A stretch of 64,000 nucleotides of DNA from Sternotherus odoratus (GCA_032164245.1 JAVMKO010000003.1:93185890-93249889); one strand, 5' to 3'. Positions 34,638 through 46,561 are shown, counted from the stretch's first letter. Notes: generated by a model from the sequence alone, not told the origin. Program-made: numbers and translations.

Positions 34638-37435
34638 CAGATGTACATCTGTTCCATGGCTATTTTTATGGGGGAGGGAGAGGTGCTGAGGATTTCCTTT
34701 TGAATCAAAACTTCCTTGACGCCTAGTGGGGAGCTCTTAGAGGTGATTAGGTGCCACAGCAACAGGCCCATTGTAAAGACATGAGAAGACACAAAAAGAT
34801 ACATGAAGTTCAGATTACGTGTGGTTCATACTCCCACACTCCTATTCTTCTTTCTTTGCTTAAGGGAGAGGAAGTTTCCCTTTAAAAAACAAACATTTCC
34901 CACAAGGCAACTGGCTCAGCATGACCTACGCACATTGCTCAGAAAGCATCATGCATCAAAAATATGTCAGTACATGAAGGCTTCCTCGCAGATGTTTTCA
35001 TGTGCTGAAATATCTCCAGTACATATAGACATGTGTGCAAAAGTATTAATGTGATGAAATTTTTAAAGCCCTGGCAGACTGTCTATATTATCAGGAACAT
35101 TTCAACAGCCTTTGAAGTCTTTGTTCATGGTCACTAGACCCTTTGAACAATTTTAAAATCTTCTGATGTATCTCACCAACTGACCCGGTCTCCTAAATGC
35201 CACAATATCAGTAAAACAATAATGATATAAATAATACCAGAACTCATGATCCCAAGATATTTGAATAATCAAGGTACTATTGTGCATGTGATTATCTGAC
35301 AATTGTGCTGTTTGTGATCTTGCCAGATGGTATTAACTTACTGTGCAATGGAAAGAAGAAATTATTTTTTCCAAGATATTCATTGAAGGTAGAGTACTGT
35401 ACTGTGTTCTAGCTGTTTAAAAACAATGCTTAATTTTAATAACTGACATTTACAGTTTGACAGCACATTTTAAAAAAATAAATGTTAGTACATTTCTTTA
35501 CTGTTTCATTTTGAAAACACCCTGATCTCAGATTTAAATACAAATATCATATATTCTGAATAATACTCTTGGTTCTTTCAAGTTTGTGTAAAGAGCAATC
35601 TTCTCACGATATTTAATCAGTGGTCATTCCAAAATATTCAATCATCTTACTGAGATTTTGTCATTAGTTATTTCAGAATATTAAATATTAAAATGGTAGA
35701 TTAAATGAGAATTATGTGTTATATCATGGAGAGAACTGCTTGCTTAAAATAATATTTAAGCAGTTTTGAAATGTTTAAAAACTTAATATTATAAAATATC
35801 TGAGGGTGGCAAAATATCACCATGAGCAATAGTCCTCCCTTGACACATCAGGTGGTAAGTTTTGTGGCTTCAGTTCTCTGTTTCTACTCCATTCTCAGTC
35901 ACCAGCTGAGCACCTTACAGAATGGAGAGGTAAATCTGGATGGCCCATTCTTATTATGGATCTCTTCTTTCCTCAAGTGGCAGCAAAAAATTTGGACTTT
36001 TCAAAAAAACTTGTTTTAATTATAATATCTCTTGTTACATGAGAAATCAAAGTTGAAGAGGTGAGATTTTCATTTGGATCAATAGGCGACAAACTTTACA
36101 GTTAGTCTCAGATCCACAGAAAATGAGTGCTATAACTCTGGACCTACTCAGAACCAGCATATGCACTGGGATACTTTGGCATTTATGCACATGAATCTTG
36201 GGATAAATGCCTCTGAACTATGGTTCCAGCGATATCATCCCATGTGGTAAACTGGTTCCCTCAGGTGCTACTCTCCCATGTAATCACCATCAGAGATTGC
36301 CCCAGAATGTGAGCTTTCAGAGCTTGGAGTGTGTTACAGTGTTGAAAGGCTAAAAAGTTCAAGAATATATTGAGGGGAAAGCCACTAGTTTGCTTTGGAG
36401 AGCTGATGCCATGTGGAAGGGCTCTCTTTTCCGCCCTACCCTTTACAGATCTGTAGAATCCAGGCTTACCCATAGAAAGGCAATTGTGACATGATGTGAA
36501 GGTGGGGAGCATGTTTTGGAGCTTCTGTTCCTTCTTCTATGTTGCCATAGACTGATCTGTCTTCTGTCCACATACAGTACCCAGAGGAAATGTCTGGGCC
36601 CTTTATTTGGGCTATCAGGAAAACTGTATCCACTGTATTGTATTTTTGATTATATAATGCCATCTTCAGAGAAGGTGATAAGAAATTGCACAGTTATATT
36701 AAAAACCAATTAGAAAGACACACTGCAGATATGGTTTTGAACATGTCCAGTTCTTGAATCAGCATCTGTTAGTGTAGAAGCTATTGTCTGCATTATGGGG
36801 GTGGGTGCATATGCGTGTGTGTGTGTGTGTGTGTGTAAATTCCCAAATTGATTTTAAGTGGTTCAAAGTGTTACTACACAAATGGCAAGATTGGGAATAT
36901 GTGTGTGTGTGCGTGCGTGTGCATGCATCAGACATAATCTAAAACTAAGAGAAAACCAGCTGAAAGCAAAAACACAGTGTGTTCATGAGATGAATTTCAA
37001 AATGGAATACAATAAAATTATCAGCTAGTAATAAAATATAGAGAAGTAATATATATCTGTGGTAGCTGTTCAGATACCAGAAATTTAATCATGTACCGGG
37101 TAAGAGAAACAAATGCATCTTTAAGAGTGGTTTAAAATTCCTCTAGAGATCTCAGCATATAAATAGAGGGAAGGAACTTCAAGTCTCTTATACTGGGTTT
37201 TGTTTTCTCTAGTGGAAAGTACTGTGACGTGGATATTAAATGTGATGCTACAATATTAAGACCAAATTCATCAAAATTTCTCTGATTGTGTTTGTAAGAC
37301 CAAATTTACTTTGATTTTCAGATGAACATAAGCCTGGAAAATACCTCATTGGTCATTGAGATCAGTTGGCAACTCCATTTTACAATCCCATTCATAAAAT
37401 TATCAAGCTCCAATTTAAATACCTGGTATGTCACC
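34638..37435. other. Unassigned AT-rich stretch, about 2.8 kb
   Basis: No recognised gene or transposon. (TG)n microsatellites lie at 36814-36836 and near 36900-36925. Confidence 0.35.
36814..36836 (+). repeat. (GT)n microsatellite
   Basis: About eleven uninterrupted GT units. Confidence 0.9.
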
Positions 37436-37679
37436 TGGTATTGGAATCCATCTTAAACCTGGTGCTTTTCCATTTAGAAGGAAGGGTGGGAACCCAGAGA
37501 GAGACAAAGGATTCCTTCCTTGTGCCAAAGCTGTAAAACAGGGGTTAAACAGAACAAAGGGGGCTACAGTCAAGAGAAATCCCCTAGCTACCACCTGAGC
37601 TGGATCAAGAACTGTACCAGGGGAAAGGATTGGGCCTAGACTAAGAAGGAGTCTAGTCTGTGAAAGAAGCTTATTGGAA
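37436..37679 (+). repeat. LTR-like repeat, left part
   Basis: The segment 'gggaacccagagagagacaa' to 'gaaagaagcttattggaa' continues directly at 38484 once the solo LTR is removed ('ttattggaacatctctaagg'). I recognise the sequence as a dispersed turtle repeat of LTR appearance. Class and outer borders are not determined. Confidence 0.45.
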
Positions 37680-38483
37680 TGAAGGGCCAAAAGATATTAA
37701 TGTGTATATAAGATCTAACCAGAGTCTCTGCTTGGACTTTTCACATAGGCCTGAATTCCACAGCTTGGTCGGAGGCCTAGCCAACAATGAACAATATACG
37801 GCTAAGAGAAAACTGGGGTAAACAGACAATCTCATGTGTTTCAATTCAATGAGAGGAGTCAGCAGAACTTCAGATGGTGAGCTGTAACTGGGTTATAGAC
37901 ACACGAAGCGCTGAGAAGGTCCTCAAAGTTAACTCCCTGGTACAGATGCCAGAACAGAGTTTAGGGAGAGGTCGAACATGATTGACGTGGGTAATGACAC
38001 CCTCCCCCCATAGATGTTTGCCAATCCCAGTTCACAGAAATGCAATGGTAAAACTATAAACAATTATTATTGGTTGATACTAATTACTGTTTTTTGCTTT
38101 AAATCTCCAGGAATGTACCTGTTGCCCAATCGGGAGAGCTGCTACCTCACTCCCCCAAAATTAGGATTTAACCTAAATACTTTAATAGAAATAGTTTAAG
38201 AGTGTGTTAACCTGTGTTAGCAATATGTTAATTTGAGCCATGGGCGGAGCCATTATGTAATCTTTTAGATCATTGGCTTATTGTACTTATCTTGTCCTGC
38301 TGATAGAACCCTATCTAGGAGCTTGGGAAATCTTATCCCCGTCGCTTCTCTCCACCCAATGAGCATTCTATATAACCTATTGCAATCAATTCTTCTGCAG
38401 TGTCTCTGAGCCTAATCAGTAAAGTAACACTCCACCAGCGCAGTGTGTAATGAACTCCTGTGCTTGATATTTCTGTTCCTTCA
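37680..38483 (+). mobile_element. Solo LTR of an endogenous retrovirus-like element
   Basis: It starts TGAAGG and ends CCTTCA, the expected TG..CA inverted ends. GGAA flanks it on both sides (37676-37679, 38484-38487), a 4-bp target duplication. Promoter-like signals are in order: CCAAT (38356), TATATAA (about 38369) and AGTAAA (38418). No gag, pol or env sequence is present, so the provirus interior was lost, presumably by LTR-LTR recombination. It is nested in an older repeat. Confidence 0.65.
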
Positions 38484-39030
38484 GGAACATCTCTAAGGGT
38501 GAGATTTAATTGTATGCAGTTTCTTAATATATTAGGCTTTGACTTGTGTGTTTTTGTTTTATTTTCCTTGACAACTTACTTTGTTCTGTCTGTGATTGCT
38601 TGGAACCACTTAAATCCTACTTTTTATACTTAATAAAATCACTTTTTGCTTATTATTGAACCCAGAGTAAGTGATTACTCTGGGGGAGTAAACAGCTGTG
38701 CATATCTCTCTATCAGTATAATACAGGGTGGACAATTTATGAGTTTACCCTGTATAAGCTTATAGAAAGTAAAACAGATTTATTTGGGGTTTGGACCCCA
38801 TTGGGAACTGGGTATCTGGGTGGTAGAAACAGGAGTACCAGCTAAATGGTTTTCAGTTAAAGCCTGCAGCTTTGGGGGAGGTGGTTTAGACCTGGCTCTG
38901 TGTTTGCAGCAGGCTAGCATGTCTGGTTCAACAAGACAGGATTCTGAAGTCCCAAGCTGGCAAGGAAAACCGACTAAGCACATCAGGTGGCAGTTCCAAG
39001 GGGGTTTCTGTGACCCAACTGTCACACCCA
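38484..39030 (+). repeat. LTR-like repeat, right part
   Basis: Continues the repeat at 37436. It includes AATAAA (38632) downstream of 'tttttatact', then 'ggtttggaccccattgggaa' and an end near 'ctgtgacccaactgtcaca'. A 102-codon frame across it has no recognised product. Confidence 0.45.
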
Positions 39031-41240
39031 GTGCTGCAGGGAAAGCATGGCTACCTTTTCCATGTGTTGTCCACCTTTCTCTGATATTGTAAAACATGGT
39101 TATATGGAAGCTGAGTCTTATACACTGACCAATACAAGCTAAGAGATAAAATATGTCCTAGAACTACAGTTCTCTCTCTGCAGAACAACATCACTGTGGG
39201 CCTGTGGTATGACATGCCTGCCCTGCAGTGCTACCTGCTGAGCCCCCGTTTCCCTTTTCAGGAAGCCAACCACTCCACTCTTTCTGCTTGATTCAATTAT
39301 ACAATGCTTAAGGCTTGTTTATTAGAGAGCCTCCTACAAAAGGGGCCATAAAGTCCCAAAGAAACAAAAGATCCTTCTGGCTTTCAGGGTTCCTCTGGAA
39401 CCAGCCCTGTAAGCTCTGACCCTCAGGGGTCTCTCTGTCTCTAGGTGTCTTCTTTTTATGAGGAACCCGATCCATCCTGGAGCTGGGTGGCAATTTATCT
39501 CCCTCCGTTTGCCCCACTTAGTCTTCAGGCTCAGAGGATTTGGCAGTCTTCTCCTGCTGGTGTCTGTTCCCTGCTAACTCAGGACCCTGTAGAAGCCTTC
39601 TTACTCTTTTTAGTGTTTGCAGGGACATGAACTTCTATGAAGGGGGAAGCCAGTATTTATGCCAGCTGCTTCTCCCAGCTCACTCTTTATTGGACATGAG
39701 AAATGGGAGACCTGCACCACTCTCTCTGCAAGGCTCCAGGTCCTAGGTCCTTAAAGATACAGTAACATAATTCCTTCTAAATATTACTTCTTTCAAGGAC
39801 CCATTTCTTCTCTTTTCATATGTCCTCAGGGTCTGAGTATCAGACCACCCCAAACTCTTAAAGGGCCAAGTCATGTGATAGGGAGGACTGATCAATAGAC
39901 AGTACTGCACTTAAGGGGACATATCTTGAAGTTCCTGCTTACATTTTACTTTGACAAAACTCCTTTCAAAGCAAAAAAGGACTGAATGAAAAGTGAACGA
40001 AGATTTCAAGATCCCACTCTATATAAGCAGACGTTCGCTATCATCACTAATATCGTTTGGACATTTTAAAAGCTCTGGAATCATCTGGGACTTTCATTGC
40101 ACTTCATTTAGAGCTAAATCTACCCTTCCCCATTGAAGTCCCAAATAAATGGATTATGTTACAGGGTTCTCAGTGTGATGGGCGACATAAGATCTGAACT
40201 GTAGGATGTGGGAAGCTGAGGCATAGACGACAGTAGTCTCTGTATCCACTAACTAGTCACAGCAGAGTGGTACTGAGCCAACACAGTGCAGCATGAAACA
40301 TTTTCAAGAAACTATTTCTGAAGTTCAGAAACTGATTACTTGCCCCGGGATGTATGAAATGCAGGACACAGAGAAAGGTAACAGCTAAGCATTGCCAATC
40401 GTCTATATGTCACACGGTTGGACTCTGTGTATGAAATCTTCCATCCCAACATGCACATCTGGCCTATGTATCCAGTAGAAAAGAAAACAATTAGGCAAAA
40501 TTAAGAGGCAATTTCTTTAAGGATTTTTTTCTTCGTTTTTAAAAGAGACTGAAATAACTTTAAAGCCCAAAAGCATATTGAGGGGGTCGGCTGTGTTTTT
40601 TCTTTTCTTCTTTTTCTTTTTCTAGAGAAATCAATCTCTGGATTTGAGTGGGTTTTGGCTTGTTTTATGCGGAATGAGTACATAGTCCAGATCATTATAA
40701 TAATTAATTTGCCATCTCTCATGTGCACAGAGAATATGAGCTCAGAAGAGAAGATGAAATGTAATTGCTTACAAATATGCCGCGTCTATTGAGGAGCAGA
40801 GAAAACGCAGCTGCTTCCCTAAGTCTCCCTTTGTGCAAATTTACAATGAGCTGCGTAAAGGATGAGGCAAGTAAAGGATGTAAACTACAAACTATTTTGA
40901 TGAAATACCAGGAGTAAAGTTTAATATGAAATATCAGCTGGTAAGGGAGACCAGGTGTGGATGGAAAAAATGATCTCTCCAGCTTTAACATTACCCTCTG
41001 CTTGAATTCACTGAGCAATTCAAGAGAATATAAGCATTAAGTATAGACTGAATTGTAACCAACACTCATAGTGAAGGGTTCATCTAAAAAGATAAGGGGC
41101 CAGATTCTCAACTGCTGTAGATTAACACTACAGACAAGGTTATTGATAAATAGGTCAATTGAGCTATGCCAATCAGCAGAGAATCTGTCCGGATGTTTTG
41201 GTTTGTATAAGAATAATACATTGTAATGTTTTTCTATATC
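39031..41240. other. Unassigned stretch, about 2.1 kb
   Basis: The segment 39230-39750 has LTR-like composition on the minus strand (an AATAAAGAG motif) but no boundaries. The rest is unrecognised. Confidence 0.3.
41096..41190. repeat. Palindromic MITE (GGGCCAGATTCTC family)
   Basis: The left arm 'ggggccagattctcaactgc' and the right arm 'gagctatgcc..cagagaatctg' are imperfect inverted repeats. Same group as the fragments at 22335 and 54955. Confidence 0.55.
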
Positions 41241-41249
41241 TTCCATCCA

Positions 41250-41345
41250 GGGATCTCAAAGTACTTTATAAACATCACAACCCTTCTGTAAAGTAAATAG
41301 CTCAATTTGTACAGGAAACATCAAGATGCAGATGAATTAAGACCA
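41250..41345 (-). repeat. MIR/CORE SINE fragment
   Basis: 'gggatctcaaagtactttat' followed by 'aaacatcacaacccttctgt' is the reverse complement of the MIR core-to-tail region. Confidence 0.55.
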
Positions 41346-41539
41346 TAATTTTCAGAACGGGGTGCCTATTTTAAAGTGCCTTCATTTTTAAAAGGTGCTG
41401 AGCAGACATGCAGTTTCAGTTGATTATGGTCAGATTATAAAGGCCTATCAGGGTGGGAAGAGATTGGAAAAACATGTCCTAGAGACAGGTAAGGGGACTC
41501 AAGAGTTTTAAAGATATTGTATATTTACCTGAGCTAAAG

Positions 41540-42473
41540 CTCTAGACCAGGGGTTCTCAAACTGACAGTTGGGACCCCTCAAGAGATCACAAGGCTATTA
41601 CATGAGGCGGGGGGTCACGATTTGTCAGCCTCCACCCCAACCCCTGCTTTGCCTCCAAAATTTATAATGGGTTTAAATAGATAAAAAACATGTTTTTAAT
41701 TTGAGGGTTGCCCTCGGAGGCTTTCTATGAGCTTAGTAACACTTAGAGCTTTATAGCGGTTTTGGTTATACCTGCCCTCGTATACAGCTATAGGGATAAC
41801 GCTATAGCGTGTCCACACTGAGACCCACCAGCGGTATAGCTTGGCCACATTTGCGGCACTTTCAGTGGTACGGGGAGTGGTGCATTATGGGTAGCTATCC
41901 CAGCATTCATCTGGGTGCAACATGCTTTTCAAACGAGAAGGGTGAGGGGGAACGTGTTGTGTGTGTGCAGATGGAGAGAGCGAGGGGATTTTCTTCTTGC
42001 TGAGAGCCTGTCAGTGAGTTTCCTTTGAAATACAAAACCTGCTAGTTTTCTCTGTCACACAGCTCCCTCCGTGAACATTTGCATTGCTTATCTGCCGAGT
42101 TAAGAGAGAAACTCTGAAAACATACTTCCGCTTTCCTCCAGCCGAGGTCAAAACAAAGGGAAGAGTCGTCAATTGCCTTAAATGGCTCAGGGGCGCCTCC
42201 AGAGTCACTTAAAGCATTGTAATCTTAATACCCATTAACACTTGAGATAATACAGAGCACTGAATATGCACTAGCTGTTAACCCTCGGGGAAGGGAGAAT
42301 TACCAGGACCGGTATAACTGTGGACTTATAGCGCTCTACATGTCTCGCTAGTCTGGACAGGTAGTGAGTTATAGTGCTTCTGGAGATTTTATAGCGCTAT
42401 AAAGTGCCAGTGTAACAAAGGCCTATGTGAAAGGGATCACAAGTAAAAAAGTTCAAGAACCATTGCTCTAGAC
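41540..42473. mobile_element. hAT-like element A with identical 8-bp target duplication, split by element B
   Basis: The element runs 41548-42465, with CTCTAGAC on both sides (41540-41547, 42466-42473). The ends CAGGGGTTCTCAAACT and AGTTCAAGAACCATTG are inverted repeats, a familiar hAT-type start. The interior 'cagcctccaccccaacccct' and 'ttataatgggtttaaa' is typical of this turtle family. Element B (41729-42423) splits it. Confidence 0.8.
41729..42423. mobile_element. Harbinger-like MITE, copy 1 (element B)
   Basis: The ends GAGCTTAGTAACACTTAGAG and GTGCCAGTGTAACAAAGGCC are imperfect inverted repeats with inner GCTATA motifs. TAT flanks both sides, a possible 3-bp duplication. The inside contains 'tgcattatgggtagctatcc' and 'catcgt'-free non-coding sequence. 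A second copy lies at 55558-56452. A 3-bp duplication fits PIF/Harbinger better than hAT, but TAT is not the usual TWA. Confidence 0.65.
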
Positions 42474-43016
42474 CATGGGTGGTGGAAGGGTATTTGGCGC
42501 CGTAGGCGAAACTTCCACCTTGCACGCACCCACCCACACACACACAGTCTGAGGAGCCCTGCAGTGCCCTCCCTCCTGCAGTGGCAGCTCCCCACCACCC
42601 GGGGAGTCCCCCCTTGCCTCGCCCCTTCCCCTGTGGCAGCAGCAGCTCCCCATCCCCTTCCACCTGGGGAGCCTTCTCTGCAGCAACTCCCCACTCCAGT
42701 TCACCTCAGCTCCACCTCCTCCCCTGAGCACACCAGCACTGCTCCACTTTTCCAGCTTCCCAGGCTTGTGGCGCCAATCAGGCAAGCCTGGGAGGGGAGA
42801 ATTAGAGCAGGTGGCGTGCTCAGGGAAGGAGGCAGAGCGCAGGTGAGCTGGGGCAAGAAGTGGTTCCCCTGCACGCGCCCCCCATTACTTGCTGTGGGCA
42901 GCCCTCCCCGCATCCCCCTGCCCCAGCTCACCTCCGCACCACCGCCACCACCAACCACTTGGCGTCCTCGGCAGTTGCCTAGTTCGCCTAGTGGTTGCAC
43001 CGGCCCTGCTCTACAC
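42466..43016. mobile_element. hAT-like element C sharing a target duplication with element A
   Basis: The element spans 42474-43008. Its left flank is the CTCTAGAC that also closes element A; its right flank is CTCTACAC (43009-43016, 7 of 8). The ends CATGGGTGGTGGAAGG and GGTTGCACCGGCCCTG are weak inverted repeats. Inside are the mirror phrases 'ggcgccgtaggcgaaac' and 'gttcgcctagtggttgc'. Proline-rich open frames (up to 160 codons) are compositional. Confidence 0.65.
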
Positions 43017-43615
43017 CTTTCAGTGTCTGCCCATCACTATTTCTAGCATATGGATGTAGTCTAGAATCTTAAGAAATCCATACCATGTTATATAGTTTAT
43101 ACCACACTGGAAAAGTATTTGTTAAAACATGCCTCCAAAATTATCATTAGGAAAGATGTCAAACACATATTTCTAAAATCTGAGTTGTACAGCTGGCTTT
43201 TGCTATCCCATGATTCTTTTCTCCCTCCCTCTTTTTCATGCATTTTCTGTTTGGAGTCTTTTTTCCCCACCAGTTTCTATTCTGTCTTCCACCTCTATAA
43301 TCAAACTTTCTTTTCACTCTTTTCCATGTACATTCCAGTCTGTTTTTTTTTCTTTCGTTGTACATTCTCTCATTTTATGCTCTTCCTCTCTCTCTCAATG
43401 GATCCTGCCCTCAGCTACATAGACATAAATCAAACCTAAATCTGAATTTACACTTGAGTAACTGAGAGCAGAAGCTGATGCATTGTTGTATTTTGTACCA
43501 TATAAGACCCTTGATCCTAACTCCTTGTCACTGAGGCTACATCTCCTTGCTTATAATGTAAGTGTCCTGTTTCTGCTCTCAATTCATCTATACTTCCTAG
43601 CCAATTCTGAGTCTT
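43017..43615. other. Unassigned pyrimidine-rich stretch
   Basis: Contains T/C-rich runs (43200-43410). Nothing recognised. Confidence 0.35.
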
Positions 43616-43915
43616 TGGTCTGGTCCTCACTACTGGGGGGGGGGGATCGACGGCAGATACACAACTTCAGCTACATGAATCACGTAACTGAAGTTTGCAT
43701 ATGTGCAGCTGACTTACCCACCGTCCTCACGGCGGCGGCAGTCAGCAGCGCACTCCCCCGTCAACTCCAGCTTGTGCCTCCTGGCAAGCTGGAGTTCCGG
43801 AGTCGACGGGGGCACCGCAGGCGATCGATTTCTCACGTCTTCACAAGACGCGAGAAATCGGTCGCCAAAGATCGATTGCTACCCACCAATTCAGCAGGTA
43901 GTGAAGACCAGCCCT
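43616..43915 (-). mobile_element. Palindromic MITE, ATCGATC family, copy 3 (inverted)
   Basis: Same family as copies 1, 2 and 4, on the minus strand. It starts with 'ggtcctcactactgggggg', carries 'gaagtttgcatatgtgcagc', 'ggagtcgacgggg' (near 43800) and 'gcgagaaatcgg', and ends GTGAAGACCAGCCCT. It has a G run near 43636. Confidence 0.75.
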
Positions 43916-43931
43916 TTCTACAGTTACGCTT

Positions 43932-44219
43932 AGGGCTGGTCTTCACTCGCGCGGCACGGGATCGATCTTCTGGCGAACGATTTATTGCGTCTTGTTAAGA
44001 TGCGATAAATCGATCGCCCCGGGCTCCCCCGTCGACTCCGGAACTCCAGCTTGCCGGGAGGCGCAAGCTGGAGTCGACGGGGGAGCGCGCCACCGACTGC
44101 CGCCGCCGTGGGGACGGCAGGTAAGTCGGCGGCAGATACGCAAACTTCAGCTACGTGATTCACGTAGCTGAAGTTTGCATATCTGCCATCGATCCCCCAC
44201 CCCAGTGAGGACAAGCCCT
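43932..44219 (+). mobile_element. Palindromic MITE, ATCGATC family, copy 4
   Basis: It starts AGGGCTGGTCTTCACTC and ends CAGTGAGGACAAGCCCT. It includes 'gatgcgataaatcgatcg', 'ggagtcgacgggggagcg' and the hairpin 'tacgtgattcacgtagctga'. It lies 16 bp after copy 3 in opposite orientation, so the pair forms a roughly 300-bp-arm inverted repeat. Confidence 0.8.
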
Positions 44220-44833
44220 TACTCCCAAAGTGTCACTGAAGGAATTCTGGGTAAATACCACATTCAAATGAAGCTGCTCTTTGTCTGTTCTTCCCCCTGT
44301 TCACCAACAGATGGGAGCAGGGAGCTCCCTATCCTCTAGAGCTGCAGGCCATCACACAAAAACATTGATGACAAAATTCACCCCATCCACATAAAGCCTG
44401 AGTACTTGGGCTCTGTAAATATGAAATGCAGGATAGCTGGAAAAGTGAGATCCATTCCTCAACCCAGAGCATGGATGCTAGCTAATATGCGGAACTTTCC
44501 ATCTCTACATCCCTAGAACTGCTATTGTATTCAATGGGCTGGAAAACCATCTGTGCTAGTTGCACAGTTTGTCAGGGCCCCTTGTTCTGTGAAAACATGT
44601 ATCCATGGCCCCTCACTTCCCTTGCCCCAGCCAAAGTTATACTGCCAATGGGGTGGGAGTGTTCAGTGTGGCAACCATTACTGTGGGACTCCCATGCAGT
44701 CACATCTCAGGCAGACAATGGATGCAGTTGCTATGTAGGACTACAGTGGTCCAGTGGGACTTGTGTGAGCCCTTTGCACCATGGGTGAATTTCATCCTAA
44801 TCCTTAGAGCTCATTTTGTTGTTTGTTGTCTAG
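44220..44833. other. Unassigned stretch upstream of the candidate exon
   Basis: No repeat recognised. The last 40 bases hold a branch-point-like CCTAATC and a T-rich tract leading to TCTAG at 44829-44833. Confidence 0.35.
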
Positions 44834-44948
44834 GTTTTGTTTTCAAGAACCAAGAGCAGTACTGTAAGATGAAACTACCATATAGCACATTGAGTGGAGA
44901 TGGGCTGCCAGGAAGATACCTCTTTGAGGGGTTGCTGGAGCCAGAAAG
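44834..44948 (+). other. Candidate orphan exon
   Basis: A 115-base segment lies between a good acceptor (T-rich tract, TTGTTTGTTGTCTAG, branch-like CCTAATC about 30 bases upstream) and a strong donor (AAAG|GTGAGT at 44949). Only one of three frames is open throughout. It encodes 'FVFKNQEQYCKMKLPYST' and then 'LPGRYLFEGLLEPE', starting in phase 1. The codons are non-repetitive and no transposon overlaps. I do not recognise the peptide. If real, it is one internal exon of a gene whose introns make up much of this window; chance remains possible for a segment this short. Confidence 0.3.
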
Positions 44949-45037
44949 GTGAGTATTTATGAAGTATAAATGTTATCTGATTTTGAAAAACAAATGGATA
45001 AAATTAGCAGCTGAAGCAGTAATAGTAATCACAAGGC

Positions 45038-45205
45038 ATAGAGCTGGTTGAAAATTTTCTGCCAAAAGTTTTTTTGGAGGGAAAATGGCTTTCTTGACAA
45101 AATACCAATTTTGACCAGAACATTTGGGCTTTCATTGAAAAATGAGTTTTTTTTTCTGATGTTGAACAAAAAAGTTCTGGGTTTTGGATGATCAGTTTTT
45201 GACAG
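45038..45205. repeat. AGAGCTGGTTGAAAATTTT-type MITE fragment
   Basis: Repeated 'gaaaattttctgcc', 'ggaaaatggc' and 'ttgaacaaaaaag' blocks match a dispersed reptile hairpin repeat starting AGAGCTGGTC/TGAAAA. No matching right end is visible. Confidence 0.45.
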
Positions 45206-46559
45206 ATAGCCTAAGACATTTTTTAAAATGTCATTTTCATCATAGATTTTTCTTGGGGGAAAAATATTCCCAACAAACTCAAATAATGAGCCAAGTTTTA
45301 AGTTTGAAGAATGGGGGTGGGGGAGAAGCAGCCTGGAGGAAGGGTGGTGGAATAGCCTGGGGACATATTTTTTTTAGTTACACCTATTCATAATACGATA
45401 GGTGCAGCAGATATCCATAATTCTGCCCTGCAGAGCACAAAGCAGACGCAACCTGATGGCAGTGCAAATGGATAGAAGGGGTGTGTTTAGTGCGGTTGTG
45501 TGAGGAGGAGTGCTGGTTTCAAATGTTATGTAGGTGTTGCAAGTCTCACTGTCCAGTATACCCCCATTTCATGCTTCAGAGGCATAGGTATGGCAGATTG
45601 CCCCCGTGACTATATCTCCTTCCCCTCCTCAGTGCTGTATTGCCTCTGCAGAGTTCTGACTGAGTCTAGTACCAATGGCAAAACTGTTACTTAGATTGAA
45701 AATCGGCGAAGCACAATAAACAAAGCAGAAGAAAAAAAGAGAGAGCATTTAATTCCCATGAAGAGTTAATTCTTAATCTCCTTTGACAATCACATCCATT
45801 TGTCTCCCTGTTGTACTGCTACAATGAGCTTTCACTATTTGTCCCACTGTTGCTCACAGTAAATATTTATGGTAAATAGGCCCCAATCATAATAAAACTG
45901 AATAGAAAGTTATGTTTCTATTTTCTAACTTCAGTAGACTATTTTTTTTCTCACAAATTCTATTTCTAAAAAAAATTCTTTGTGAAATGTCTGAGCTCTG
46001 TGAGTGTAATTTAAATATCTCCAATGCTCATTAATTTGTAGTTGGGAAATTAGGCCAGATCTGTATTCCTAATAATGTAAAATTTTGCCTTCAGGAAAAT
46101 CAAAAGAATTTTAATGAAATTTCTTTACGTAAATAAAACAGTAATGCCGTTCTTTTTTCCTGTGCTATTTTAATTGTGCTTGCTAATGAGTGGGAATATG
46201 CCCCCTTAATTGAGCATGGTTTTATATAATATGTAAATTTGGATTTAGTGCCTCATAATCTGTAATGTGAACTTGAGAACTCTGCAATAACCCCAGAGAG
46301 GGTAGCTTTCTCTGCACTATACAAATAAATATGTTTAAACATGTTTACAGTGCCTAGCTGTGTTGTCCCAGCTCTGTTATCGAGTACCTTTGGTTGTCTG
46401 TGTGCACAGAAATCATGTCTTAAAATGTCTGAGGGAATCATGTTTTAACTCCAAGCTAAAAATACAATTCAATAATTTTATTATAACTTTTTTTTTGGTC
46501 CACACTGGGAAGAAAAAAAAAGTTGGAACATAACCCTATTTAAGCCTCAGATTCAAAAG
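45206..46559. other. Unassigned AT-rich stretch
   Basis: No recognised feature. Confidence 0.35.
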
Positions 46560-46561
46560 GG

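Noticed and set aside
42564..43046. A 160-codon proline-rich frame
   Set aside because: Falls in hAT-like element C; low complexity.
43483..43998. A 171-codon open frame
   Set aside because: Runs across the two head-to-head MITEs; no recognisable protein.
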